Assembly (NCBI RefSeq): GCF_001276715.1
Contig: NZ_LIUQ01000046.1
Location: 1 to 55,141 of the forward strand
Origin: Planktothricoides sp. SR001
GTDB taxonomy: Bacteria; Cyanobacteriota; Cyanobacteriia; Cyanobacteriales; Laspinemataceae
DNA: 55,141 nucleotides
Direction of reading: 5' to 3'
A model generated the notes under the pieces. That model did no database searches and had not been told where the DNA came from. It worked only from the letters and a program-made list of their open reading frames with translations. Each line of letters begins with the position of its first letter. Positions within the stretch are counted from its first letter, which is position 1. Both the position numbers and the translations under genes were made by a program. Positions 28,184 to 36,934 of the stretch are shown here, piece by piece.

Positions 28184-28430
28184 TGGCTAAATCCTCAGCA
28201 ATTTCTTCCGGTGTATATTGAAATGGTGAGACCTGATAGCGGGACAGGATATTGATAAATTCCCATCGATTTAACCCGGCAATTTCCGCTGCTTCGCCTT
28301 GAGATATTTCCCCCATTTCATACCATTTGACCGCCGCCACAATTCTCATTTCTTTGGCGAATTCTTGCGGATCTTTTCGCAACGCCGCAAAAACGGTTTC
28401 AGGGAGTTGTATTGATACATTGTGGATCAT
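28155..28430 (-). CDS. UPF0175-family antitoxin
   Basis: A 91-aa protein with the UPF0175 pattern: an N-terminal strand VSIQLPETVFAAL, then a helix-turn-helix ISQGEAAEIAGLNRWEFINIL (about 41-61). These proteins are antitoxins paired with DUF3368 PIN-like toxins. The last residues (NGQSSDY) lie in the junction with the truncated toxin, so the C-terminus may not be native. ATG 28430; the upstream region has no clear operator. Confidence 0.8.
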   Translation of the reverse strand: MIHNVSIQLPETVFAALRKDPQEFAKEMRIVAAVKWYEMGEISQGEAAEIAGLNRWEFINILSRYQVSPFQYTPEEIAEDLASVNGQSSDY

Positions 28431-29639
28431 AGCAAGGTGCCATTCAAGAGATATAAGATATTTATAACATAAAGTTTATTTTCACCTATCCCGGAAATTT
28501 AGATCCAGGATAGGTGACTAATTTCATCACTGCCAACTCATCATGGTTAATGGCGATCGCCTATTTCATACAGCGGTTTTCTTTCTTACCGAACCACTGT
28601 AGGGCCCGCGCATTCCGGCAGTCAGATTAATCTTTTAAGCATCAAACTTCTGCCGGAATGCGCGGGCCCCTACAAAAATTTGTGGTTTACTCAACAGAAA
28701 ATTGGTGTAAAGTGCGTCAGACAAATAACTCAACCATCAGACCCACCGCAGCAGCCTAAATCATCTAGCGTTGAAATTGCAGAGTAACAACCATGTATAG
28801 CCGCAAAAGTCTTGACCTAGGGGAAGTCCCACATCCTTGCTAGTCCCACTCTAGATATTTCCGGCGATATGCCATGCGGCACGCGAAAGCGATATGCCAT
28901 CCGGCACACTTCGCGATCGCCCTGTTTGTTAAGAATTATATACGAGATATTTACTAGGGACTCCCAGCAGTTAATTTTTCACTTAAATAGCACTAATACC
29001 CATCAACGGTTTTCCCAAGCTAAAAGGATAATGATCTATAGCTGGAAAAATCTTCCCTGAATCACTTACCGCGATTTTTTGGCAAAATTAATGAAAAATA
29101 TATGTTATAATCAATCCAGACATCGTTAACGCAACAACATAGAACTACTCTTCTATAGAGTGCGCCCCATAGCATTCCCAGATTTTTGCTAATATAATGA
29201 TGTTAGTGCTTAAAGTACACTAGCCATGTAGCTGGGAGTCTCCTGTTGCCAACAACCGTGATTTATAGCTGGCTTTGTGGAAAATGACATAAATCCTCAG
29301 CAGAATAGAATCAGACTCAGTAAAATGGTCACTAACAGTGACTTCCTGTTTTATCTGGCTGAATTAATGTTTAACTCTCCCTAGCTCCTTTGAAAGTGGC
29401 ACGACTCAGCGTCGCTACCACTGACATTCAGTAAAGTTCTCTAGGCTAAAAGGATCCGGTTTCAACTTCTTGGCAATTGGCTATGACCATAGCTGTTCTC
29501 AGAAAAAGTTGCTCTCTTTGCTCCCCTTCACCTGCAAACGTAGGTGTGTTTAAGCTTTTGAGCAGCGATACTGAATTGTCAAGAGATCGAAACCCAGACT
29601 CGACCCCCGCTGACCAGTTAATGAATTGCATCATCTCTA
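28431..29639. other. 1.2-kb gap upstream of infC with repeats
   Basis: No credible gene. It holds a long hairpin at 28599-28673 (GTAGGGCCCGCGCATTCCGGC and its inverse) and two copies of the TGCCATCCGGCAC repeat at 28870-28920. GGGACTCCCAGCAG near 28967 is partly complementary to AGCTGGGAGTCTCC near 29231. The last 400 bases are not repetitive and could be an infC leader or an undetected RNA gene. Confidence 0.45.
28599..28673. repeat. Long inverted repeat GTAGGGCCCGCGCATTCCGG
   Basis: Arm GTAGGGCCCGCGCATTCCGG and its inverse, near 28652-28673, flank a 30-base spacer. A degenerate second copy is at 35053-35128. Confidence 0.85.
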
Positions 29640-30173
29640 ATGCCTGTGATTAACAAAAAACATAATCGAGATTTACCACAGATCAACGAAAGAATTCGCT
29701 TTCCCAAAATTCGGGTTATTGACACGAACGGCGACCAACTGGGGATTTTGACTCCTCAAGAGGCTCGACAAATTGCCCAAGAGAGAGAACTCGACTTGGT
29801 TTTAGTCAGCGATAAGGCGGATCCACCAGTCTGCCGAGTGATGGACTATGGCAAGTACAAGTTTGAGCAAGAGAAGAAAGTACGAGAAGCCAAGAAAAAA
29901 CAGCATAATGCTGAAGTTAAGGAAGTGAAGATGCGCTATAAGATTGAAGAGCACGATTACCAAGTGCGTCTGAATCAAGCCAAGCGCTTCCTAGCATCAG
30001 GGGACAAGGTGAAAGCCACCATTATGTTCCGAGGCCGCGAAATTCAACATAGCGATCTGGCCGAGAGTCTGCTTCAGCGGATGTCAAAAGATTTGGAAGA
30101 AATAGCAGATATTCAGCAAAGTCCCAAAAAAGAGGGACGGATGATGATGATGTTACTCGCTCCTAAAAAATAA
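29640..30173 (+). CDS. infC: Translation initiation factor IF-3
   Basis: IF-3, 177 aa, binds the 30S subunit, keeps it apart from 50S and checks the initiator tRNA-start codon pairing. The N-domain has [21 protein letters not shown] (15-35) and [20 protein letters not shown] (60-79, the IF3 signature). The C-domain has [19 protein letters not shown] 29640 agrees with family length; in enterobacteria the gene begins with AUU for autoregulation, but here it is an ordinary ATG. A terminator-like hairpin follows at 30273. Confidence 0.98.
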   Translation: MPVINKKHNRDLPQINERIRFPKIRVIDTNGDQLGILTPQEARQIAQERELDLVLVSDKADPPVCRVMDYGKYKFEQEKKVREAKKKQHNAEVKEVKMRYKIEEHDYQVRLNQAKRFLASGDKVKATIMFRGREIQHSDLAESLLQRMSKDLEEIADIQQSPKKEGRMMMMLLAPKK

Positions 30174-30688
30174 CGCTTAGATATTAGTCAATAAATATCA
30201 CATAAACGGGTTCGGTCCAAAGAGTGTTTGGTGGTTTTGGCGCCGGAATGAATTGGCCATAATCACCGCAAGATAGATGTGTTAATCGACATCTATTTTT
30301 GGGGATCGGCCTTTTTTTTGACTGGTTTTTGGGTAAAAAAACGAAAATTAATAATCAATTAATCAAATTAAATTAAAACCAAAAAATATTTTTGGCATTT
30401 TTTTACATAAAAAGAATATAAAAAAATGAAATTAAATACAGATTTTATTAGGATAAAATGATGATAAGATTGATGATAAGATTGCATGGGGAAGAATTGT
30501 TTAAGCATCAGAAGAAAACATCAGGGATACCGATGAGTTGCTGATGAGTTGCTGACTTAAGCCGCGAATTGACCATAAGTCAGTCAAAATCGCTCAAAAT
30601 AAATGATGTTGGCTGAGTCATTCAGTGAACGTGATAGTTATATATATGTGATCAGGAAACATCTCAAGGCGGAGGAAATCAGCGCTGC
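30174..30688. other. AT-rich gap after infC
   Basis: 515 bases with a terminator (30273-30301) in the first quarter. The middle is very AT-rich, and a direct repeat GATGATAAGATT/GATGAGTTGCTGA follows at about 30460-30560. No gene is seen. GGCGGAGG at 30669-30676 is the ribosome site of the next gene. Confidence 0.5.
30273..30301 (+). terminator. Terminator after infC
   Basis: ATAGATGT (30273-30280) pairs with ACATCTAT (30289-30296) and is followed by TTTTT. It lies 100 bases after the infC stop. Confidence 0.65.
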
Positions 30689-33600
30689 ATGGAATTGAAA
30701 GATCGGCGTTTAGCTAAGGGTGTATTGGGACGATCGGTGCTGCAATGGCTGAATTTGCGGCCAGATGAAGCAGAACGAACTGGGTTGATGTTCGCGTTTT
30801 ATACCACTACTTCGGTGGGACTGCTGTGGTTGGAAGCGACTGCGGTGGGTCTGCTGTTGGGAGAGTATGGGGCGGGATCGCTGCCTTGGATTTATATTGC
30901 CGGAGCGGGCTTGGGTTCGGCTTTGGGCTTGTTTTATTCTTGGCTGCAAAAAATTCTGCCTCTGCGTCGGGTGATTGTGGCGATCGCCCTGTTAATCGCG
31001 ATTCCCCTGATTTTCTGCCGCTTTGGTTTGACGGTGCAAGGTTCGATTCTTTACGGCATCACGGTCTTTTTGTTGCGACTGTGGGTGGAAAGTATTTATA
31101 TTTTGAATGACTTGAATACCGCGATCGCCGCCAATCAACTATTTAATATTCGGGAAATCAAGCGGACTTATCCCATTGTCAGTAGTGGCATCTTACTGGC
31201 TGATGTAGTTAGCGGCTTTTCTCTGCCGTTTATTCTCAAATGGTTTGGCCTGCCTAATGTGATTTTGGCGGCATTTATCATGTTTTGTAGCGGGGCTGGT
31301 ATTCTGTATTATTTGAGCGATCGCTACAAACAAGCCTTTCCCGACGCTCCGGCACACCTAATCGAAGACGAAGAAACCCGGTTTGCCAACAAACGCCTCC
31401 AAGGAGAACAACGGGGCTATGTGGTGCCACTAATTATCTTTTTTCTTTTGTCGCCCATTCTCTATCTGCTGATTGACTTCCAATTCCTGAGTATGTTGGA
31501 AGCCCAAAGCCCATCAGAAGAAAGTATCGCCAGCTTTATCGGCATCTTCAATGGGAGCTTAGGCATTTGTGAAGTCATGGTTCAATGGTTTATTGCCAGT
31601 CGATTAATTGAAAGATTTGGCGTCTTTGTCTCGGCGACAATTCTACCAATTGGCATTGTGGCGATCGGGGTGATAGAACTCTTCATCATCCTCTGGTTTC
31701 CCGGCAGCAGCAAGGGTCAAATCGCCTTTGTCATCTTTGCCGGTTTAGTGGCGCTAAAATTTTGGAATGAACTGTTTCACTACACCCTCTCCGAAGCCAG
31801 TGGCCCCGTATTATACCAGCCCCTGCCAGATAGCAATCGCAATCGCTTACAATCATTCATTGGCGGAGTCCTCAAGCCTCTGTGTAATGGCCTCACCGGG
31901 TTAGCCATGCTGGGAATTATCGGGTTATGTCGCTGGGTAGTCAGCAACATCTCAGGGGCAGATCAGTGGCAGAATCTACAAGATTTATTATTTTTAGCCT
32001 TGATTGTCGCCAGTGCGGTGACTTGGCTATTTGCCATAGGAATTATTCGCTCTCGGTATGTGCGTTTATTGGTTTCCAGTGCGGAACGAGGACGCCTCGG
32101 TGTCTCGGACGTGGATATGCGGACTTTTAAGCGCACGGTGATTGAAAACCTGGAAAAGCCCGGTTCTTTGGAAGACAAACGTTCCTGCATTGAACTCCTG
32201 AGTCAAATTGACCCAGAAAATGTTGGAGAAGTCCTGGCACCGTTGCTGCTGGAAATGCCACCGGCTTTACAAAGTCAAAGCTTAGAGACAATGCTGAACC
32301 ATCCCAAGCCAACCCAACTCCAAGCGGTCAAAGCTTTGATCGATCAACCGTCTCTCTCTCCAGAAGTTTTGGCCTTGGGGCTACGCTTTTTCTGGCTGAT
32401 GGAGTCCGAGCAAGACCTGGAGCAACTGCGACCATATCTGCAACAGGAAATCGATCCGGTGGTGCGCGGAACTGCCGCTGCCTTGATTATGCGCCGTGGC
32501 AACCGCGAACAAAAAGCGGAGGCGACGAATACGTTGCGGCGAATGGTGACGCACAAACAGGAACGGGAACGAGTGATGGGTTGCCGCGCTTTGGGAGAAG
32601 CGGATTATTTACAAGGGTTGCGGCTTTATATTCCTAATTTGTTGCAGGATGAGTCGATTCGAGTGCGCTGTGCTTTGCTGGAAGTGATTGCTTCCACCCG
32701 ATTAGAGGAATATTATTTCTCTCTGTTGCGGGGACTTTACTACAAGTCTACTCGCGAGTCGGCGATGCGAGCTTTGGTGCGATTGGGCAATGAGGTGTCA
32801 GGGCGATTAGTGGCTTTGGCCGAAGATATCCATAAGCCAGAGTTGGTCAGATTGCACGCTTGGAATGTGTTGGGAGAAATGGGCACCCGGGAATCTCTGG
32901 ATTTGTTGGTGCTGCATTTAGCTAGTTCTTGGGGGCATACTCGCCGGAATATTCTGCGGATTTTGCTGAAGCGACCGAATGATTCGGGGATTGAACGAGT
33001 TTTAGATGTGTTTGGTCGTTCCGGGGTGGAGATTTTTATTGAGCAAGAGTTGATGTTTATGGGTCAGGTCTATGCGGCTTTGGTGGAAATCCCCGAGGAA
33101 GCGGTTTCTGGTCGAGAAGCGAATTTGCTGCGTTCCGGGTTGAGAGATTTGTTGTCCGATGCGAGCGATCGCCTCTTTTTATTGATGCGATTCCTTTATC
33201 CCACGGAACGAATTCAAGCGGCTTCATTTAATCTGAAGTCCGGTCAACGGTCGAATATTGCTCGCGGTTTAGAAATTTTAGACAATACCTTCGATCTTCC
33301 CAGTAAGCGAGTGTTGCTGAATGTGTTGGATCGCCAATCCGATCGCGAAAAGCTGGAGCATTTGTCGCCGATGATTGACTACCAGAATATGACCCCGAGC
33401 GATCGCGTCCGCCGATTATTAGAGTTACGACACTTTTTGTCGGACTGGCCCTTAGCCTGCTGTTTTCACTTAGCCCGTGTCCAGCGTTGGAGTCTGACTC
33501 CTGAATCCACCTTAGCCTGTTTGCGCCATCCCAAGGGTTTTGTCCGCGAAGCGGTCTTAGCCTATCTCCGATTAGCGTCCCCTCGGGCTTTGGCGGAATT

Positions 33601-33766
33601 GCTGCCGATGATGAAAAACGACCCCGATCGCTTGGTGGCAGCGCAAGTACGAGAAATGATGAAAGATTTAGGGGTGAGCGATTCTACTCAATCCCGTTAC
33701 GGCAATTCTTTACAGGATAGCCGGATTGTTAACTATCCCGGAATGGCTGGTTTTGAAGGCACATAA
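30689..33766 (+). CDS. ADP/ATP-translocase-like (NTT/MFS-type) membrane protein fused to HEAT repeats
   Basis: A 1025-aa protein. Residues ~25-465 contain about 11-12 hydrophobic helices in the manner of nucleotide transporters (NTT, related to MFS), e.g. AFYTTTSVGLLWLEATAVGLL near the start, a signature-like RPDEAERTGLMF ahead of helix 1, and a cytoplasmic loop with RYKQAFPDAPAHLIEDEE. Residues ~485-1000 are helical pairs of the HEAT type (VRGTAAALIMRRG, ERVMGCRALGEADY, IRVRCALLEVIAS, VREAVLAYLRLASPRA). NTT-HEAT fusions are known in free-living bacteria including cyanobacteria, but the transported substrate is not. A separate cNMP-binding gene follows after 209 bases, and in other bacteria similar domains are reported fused to such proteins. 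ATG 30689 has GGCGGAGG 12 bases upstream. Confidence 0.85.
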   Translation: MELKDRRLAKGVLGRSVLQWLNLRPDEAERTGLMFAFYTTTSVGLLWLEATAVGLLLGEYGAGSLPWIYIAGAGLGSALGLFYSWLQKILPLRRVIVAIALLIAIPLIFCRFGLTVQGSILYGITVFLLRLWVESIYILNDLNTAIAANQLFNIREIKRTYPIVSSGILLADVVSGFSLPFILKWFGLPNVILAAFIMFCSGAGILYYLSDRYKQAFPDAPAHLIEDEETRFANKRLQGEQRGYVVPLIIFFLLSPILYLLIDFQFLSMLEAQSPSEESIASFIGIFNGSLGICEVMVQWFIASRLIERFGVFVSATILPIGIVAIGVIELFIILWFPGSSKGQIAFVIFAGLVALKFWNELFHYTLSEASGPVLYQPLPDSNRNRLQSFIGGVLKPLCNGLTGLAMLGIIGLCRWVVSNISGADQWQNLQDLLFLALIVASAVTWLFAIGIIRSRYVRLLVSSAERGRLGVSDVDMRTFKRTVIENLEKPGSLEDKRSCIELLSQIDPENVGEVLAPLLLEMPPALQSQSLETMLNHPKPTQLQAVKALIDQPSLSPEVLALGLRFFWLMESEQDLEQLRPYLQQEIDPVVRGTAAALIMRRGNREQKAEATNTLRRMVTHKQERERVMGCRALGEADYLQGLRLYIPNLLQDESIRVRCALLEVIASTRLEEYYFSLLRGLYYKSTRESAMRALVRLGNEVSGRLVALAEDIHKPELVRLHAWNVLGEMGTRESLDLLVLHLASSWGHTRRNILRILLKRPNDSGIERVLDVFGRSGVEIFIEQELMFMGQVYAALVEIPEEAVSGREANLLRSGLRDLLSDASDRLFLLMRFLYPTERIQAASFNLKSGQRSNIARGLEILDNTFDLPSKRVLLNVLDRQSDREKLEHLSPMIDYQNMTPSDRVRRLLELRHFLSDWPLACCFHLARVQRWSLTPESTLACLRHPKGFVREAVLAYLRLASPRALAELLPMMKNDPDRLVAAQVREMMKDLGVSDSTQSRYGNSLQDSRIVNYPGMAGFEGT

Positions 33767-33975
33767 GTTTCCCGGACAGACGCCCGAACCCCTATCCCCA
33801 GTCGGGGCAATTCATCCTTTGTCCCGACTGCTTAGGCTCATTGTTGGATTCAGCAAGTCCCGAAAGCAGTACAATGTCGATTGTCAACCCACCCAAGCTA
33901 GGTAGACCCGAATCTCAAATCTTTGTAAATGCTTGTTTTTTATTATATAAAAATAAAATATAAGGGTGTAGATAA

Positions 33976-34434
33976 ATGCTGACGAGCGTTGAGCGATTAC
34001 TATTTGTCAGGGGCGTTCCAATTTTTAAAGAACTGCGTGACGATTTTCTGGTGCGGTTAGCATCGGTGATGGATGAATTGTCTTTTCCTAAAGAATATAC
34101 TATTTTCACCGAAGGACAAGAAGGACGCGCTCTGTATATTGTGGTTTCGGGTCGAGTGCGGGTTCACTTGGGTAATCGAGATTTAGCGGAACTGGATGAG
34201 GGCGCTTGTTTTGGGGAGATGTCTTTGTTTGATTCTGAGCCCCGTTCGGCTTCTATTACGACTTTAGAACCTTGTGATTGCTTGGTTTTGACTCAGCAGC
34301 AACTTTATGATGCGATCGATGAAACCCCTGGAATTGCGGTTAATATTATTCGTCTCTTATCGCGGCGGATTAGAGAATTAAATCGGAAAAGTCAAGAAGG
34401 GGAAACGCATCAAAAACCAGTTATTTCAAAGTAA
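33976..34434 (+). CDS. Cyclic nucleotide-binding (Crp/CAP-type sensor) protein
   Basis: A 152-aa stand-alone cNMP-binding domain without a DNA-binding helix-turn-helix. It has the beta-roll EYTIFTEGQEGRALYIVVSGRVRVHL (read in pieces, 37-62) and the phosphate-binding cassette FGEMSLFDSEPRSASI (75-90), with the Glu and Arg that contact the ribose-phosphate. The C-terminal helix is LLSRRIRELN. It lies just downstream of the NTT-HEAT gene on the same strand, so it may gate or regulate that membrane protein on cAMP/cGMP binding; this is inference. The start ATG 33976 has weak ribosome-site evidence (TAAGGG). Confidence 0.92.
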   Translation: MLTSVERLLFVRGVPIFKELRDDFLVRLASVMDELSFPKEYTIFTEGQEGRALYIVVSGRVRVHLGNRDLAELDEGACFGEMSLFDSEPRSASITTLEPCDCLVLTQQQLYDAIDETPGIAVNIIRLLSRRIRELNRKSQEGETHQKPVISK

Positions 34435-34474
34435 AATTTGGGCGCAAATTTGCCCATATTATTGCCGTAATATG

Positions 34475-34500
34475 GCCAGGGAAACATTTCTCTGGCTTTT
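34475..34500 (+). terminator. Terminator after the cNMP-binding gene
   Basis: GCCAGGGA (34475-34482) pairs with TCTCTGGC (34489-34496, one G-U pair) and is followed by TTTT. A second hairpin (CCATATTA/TAATATGG) lies just before it. Confidence 0.65.
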
Positions 34501-34776
34501 AACCCACATTCCGCACATCTTCATATATCGTTACATATCTTAACTCTATTCAGGATGTTTTTACGAAAAACTGCCATTACAGGAATACTTAATAATAAAA
34601 CTTATCAATAGCTAATTTTTATGAGAAAATTTATTACAATTATTCATATTATGGGCAATGAATCCTGATAACTAGAATGCTTACAGGATAAAGATTACAA
34701 GCGATATATTAGTAAAAATAATTCATTAAATGTTAAGAAGTGCGGAATGTGGGATTAATTATGTTCACCTACTTAT
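34501..34776. other. AT-rich spacer
   Basis: No gene seen between the terminator and the tandem repeat array. Confidence 0.5.
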
Positions 34777-35013
34777 CAGGAGTTATCTGTGGGTGGCGAA
34801 AAAGAAACCCGGTTTCTGGGGTTCTGGGGTGGCTGTTGGGGCAAAGAAACCGGGTTTCTGCTGTGGGGATCAGGAGTTATCTGTGGAATGCGAACAAGAA
34901 ACCCGGTTTCTAAGTTTCTGGGCTGGCTGTTGGGAGAAAGAAACCGGGTTTCTTTTGTGAATATCAAGAGTTATCTGTGGGATGCAAAAAAGAAACCCGG
35001 TTTCTGGGGGCGG
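34777..35013. repeat. 94-bp tandem repeat, 2.5 copies, carrying GAAACCCGGTTTC palindromes
   Basis: Units start at 34777, 34871 and 34965 with CAGGAGTTATCTGTGG (the third CAAGAGTTATCTGTGG). Each full unit has one AGAAACCCGGTTTCT and one AAGAAACCGGGTTTCT about 38-45 bases apart, so every unit can fold into a long hairpin. The third unit is cut after its first palindrome. Open frames across it are by-products of the repeat. Confidence 0.9.
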
Positions 35014-35052
35014 CTGACTACTATGTCTGATTCATCTGAATAGTTTACCTCT

Positions 35053-35128
35053 GTAGTGGCCCGCGCATTTCGGCAGTAAATTGGTCATTTTAACTGATAA
35101 CTTACGTGGCGAAATGCGCGGGTCCTAG
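35053..35128. repeat. Degenerate copy of the GGCCCGCGCATTYCGGC inverted repeat
   Basis: The left arm GTAGTGGCCCGCGCATTTCGG and right arm GCGAAATGCGCGGGTCCTAG (each 20-21 bases) resemble the 28599-28673 element with several changes. Confidence 0.7.
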
Positions 35129-35172
35129 TTCAGTCAATAGCAAATTGCTGTAACTTATGGGGTGGAAAGAAA

Positions 35173-35338
35173 TTAATCACGGGCTAACCACCAAACTAAT
35201 GCCCCAGCAGTCCCAACAGCTAATAAGGGTGCTGCTACGGCCACAAATGAACTAATAGCCACTGCCCCAACTGTTCCCGCTGCGGTAGTCACAGTCGCAA
35301 TTCCCACACCACCAGTAGTAGCAATAATATGATCCTTA
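35173..35338 (-). pseudogene. Small membrane protein remnant truncated at a palindrome
   Basis: The minus strand reads TTGGVGIATVTTAAGTVG, then AVAISSFVAVAAPLLAVG and ALVWWLARD before TAA (35173-35175): a hydrophobic Gly/Ala/Val-rich tail with one or two membrane spans. The frame has no ATG, GTG or TTG before it runs into the perfect palindrome at 35321-35374, so the N-terminus has been lost. Small glycine-rich membrane proteins of this kind occur near cyanobacterial STAND gene clusters. Family unknown. Confidence 0.5.
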
Positions 35339-35374
35339 AAAAAAATGACATTTTTTGAAGGATCATATTATTGC
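35321..35374. repeat. Large palindrome, 17-bp arms plus A/T tracts
   Basis: GCAATAATATGATCCTT (35321-35337) and its exact inverse (35358-35374) flank A8-TGAC-AT6. Only one base breaks the pairing of the inner A/T tracts. It sits at the broken 5' end of a membrane-protein frame, consistent with a fold-back rearrangement; alternatively it is a strong terminator. Confidence 0.85.
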
Positions 35375-35444
35375 TTGAAATGGTATAATTAGTTTGTATT
35401 TTAGATTAAAATAATAAGTCAATTTTAGCGCAAAATTTAGTATT

Positions 35445-35525
35445 AATCTGAGGTGAAACCAGGAGATAATTTTGCCGTTAAATTTGTATGAAGCCGAAAT
35501 TAACAAAAATTGTGCTTCGTAAATA
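35445..35525 (+). pseudogene. DUF1822-like C-terminal fragment, copy 1
   Basis: The plus strand contains a decayed version of the stretch at about 42595-42680: TGAGGTGAAACCAGGAGATA then GCCGTTAAATTTGT and GAAGCCGAAATTA align base by base with that copy, and reading in frame gives EVKPG-(x)-FAVKF...EAEI with stops. DUF1822 proteins end with a similar pattern (GE-x-F/L-xVKVALG-x-A-x-ITE). Too short to call alone; the second copy makes it credible. Confidence 0.45.
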
Positions 35526-35615
35526 AATGTAACATCATCTAAATAAATATTACTAACTTTTTCTTTGGCATAATTTTTATTATCATTATGTAGCATAGTA
35601 TTTTCTGATATATAA

Positions 35616-36059
35616 TTTAAGATCACGGAACCTATATTAGCCGCAGCGTTAGCATTAGGAACAATCATCGGCACAAAAGCCTTAGAAAAAACTGGCTAAA
35701 AAATTGGTGAGGCTTGTGTTGAAAAAACAAAACAATTCTTAAAAAATCTTAACCAAGCAAGTACCAATACAGTAACGGCGATCGTTCAACATACACCCAA
35801 TCAGTCGTTAAACTATAGTCAAATCATTCCCGCGATTCAAGCCGCAGCCGAAAAACAACCAGAATTAATGGCACAAATTCAAGAGTTAGCAGCATTAGGG
35901 CAACATCAACCAAAACTGATGCCCTATATTCAAGAAGCAAAACAATCGAATTATCAAAAAAATATTGTTAATCAAATGGGCGATAACCACGGTGTAATTG
36001 CTGAAACAATTGATAAAAATGTGCATATTAATACCGTTCAAGGTTATCTACACATTTAG
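35616..36059 (+). pseudogene. STAND-cluster-type helical protein with a single nonsense codon
   Basis: The open frame from 35616 reads ITEPILAAALALGTIIGTKA, then LEKTG, a TAA at 35697-35699, then KIGEACVEKTKQFLKNL and onward to the TAG at 36057-36059. It continues with NQSLNYSQIIPAIQAAAEKQ and ends with GDNHGVIAETIDKNVHINTV. A glycine-rich hydrophobic N-terminal helix followed by a polar helical part and a GDN-x-GVIAE tail is seen in small proteins next to cyanobacterial NACHT/vMAP genes. One nonsense change (probably GAA to TAA) and loss of a start codon inactivate it; re-initiation at ATG 35868 could make a 63-residue tail. Confidence 0.6.
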
Positions 36060-36125
36060 ATAGGATAACCTGAATATTAACGGCAGGGGATTGATGTTAA
36101 TTCATACCCAGTAACAGCTAATGCC

Positions 36126-36262
36126 ATGAATGATAATTACGGGGTTAACGCCAAAAATATTAAGACAAGTGTTCTCATCCAAAAGGTTGAAGGCGATGCA
36201 ACAATAGGTGTCACACAGGAAAATACACCAAAACCTATTGATATCAATTGGCGCGAAGTCTG
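36126..36262 (+). pseudogene. 5' stub of a second tail-like gene, cut by rearrangement
   Basis: ATG 36126 starts MNDNYGVNAKNIKTSVLIQK, a pattern like the end of the preceding broken protein (DN-x-GV-x-A), followed by DINWREVCQ, a motif often seen at the start of a helical domain in STAND-associated proteins. At about 36262 the sequence becomes the antisense of an AAA ATPase fragment, so the reading frame beyond is meaningless. Confidence 0.45.
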
Positions 36263-36920
36263 TCAAAACGGCCACCATCCCCCATTGCCCGTTGACTCAA
36301 TTGCGCGACTAAATGACACAAATTCTGAGTCAAAAACGGTTGTCCAGCCGTGAAATCTAAAATCGCCTTTACAACCGATGCTGGCTGTTCCACCTTCTTC
36401 TCTAGCCCTTGAATTAAAGGAGTTACTTCTGACCAATCAAAGCCTTTTAGTTTGATCGCTTGTCCAATACTAAACGGTGTCTTCGTCCTGTCTCGAATCA
36501 AATCGGAAGGAGTTGCTACCCCAAAAATGGCAAAGGTAATGCGTTGATATTCTGGGTTGATTGCCCGTTGGTTATAGCAAAAGCGAATCAAGGCAAAAAA
36601 GTCGTCAATTGAAAATTTAAGACCTAGCAAACTATCAACTTCATCAATAAAGATAAACAACTTTTGTTGGGGAAACTGCACCAGTAGCAATTCCTCAATA
36701 AACCACCGTAGCCGTTGCAATAAACCGAGATCGTTGCGTTCTTGCCACCAAGTTTTCAGATTCAAGGTTTCTAGTAGCCCCAACTGTCGCCATAAGTCAG
36801 CGGCGAATCCCTTGTACCATTGCACTGGCGTAATCTGCTTGCTCCCCACCACACTCAAATCCACCGCAGCGCAGTGAAAGCCATCTTGTTCAAGGCGATG
36901 CTTAGTTCGTACTAGCAGCC
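36244..36920 (-). pseudogene. AAA_35-type ATPase fragment lacking the P-loop
   Basis: On the minus strand, LLVRTKHRLEQDGFHCAAVD (from about 36920) leads into ITPVQWYKGFAADLWRQLGL, KLFIFIDEVDSLLG (Walker B) and the GQPFLTQNLCHLVAQL region. This is the middle of an AAA-like (AAA_35) ATPase. The N-terminal P-loop part is missing at the right-hand junction (about 36920) and the C-terminal domain at the left-hand junction (about 36262). The frame has an ATG only at 36864. It is a gene fragment lying opposite to both neighbours. Confidence 0.75.
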
Positions 36921-36934
36921 TTAAGTTGTTACGA

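Noticed and set aside
34730-35043. Open frames across the 94-bp repeat
   Set aside because: They consist of repeat-encoded residues (RNPVS, KKPGF types) on both strands.
35363-35674. 103-codon minus-strand frame
   Set aside because: It is antisense to the DUF1822-like scrap and the broken helical gene; the plus-strand readings match related sequence elsewhere in the window.
36126-36353. 75-codon plus-strand frame taken as a full gene
   Set aside because: Its second half is the antisense of the AAA ATPase fragment; only the first ~45 codons look coding.
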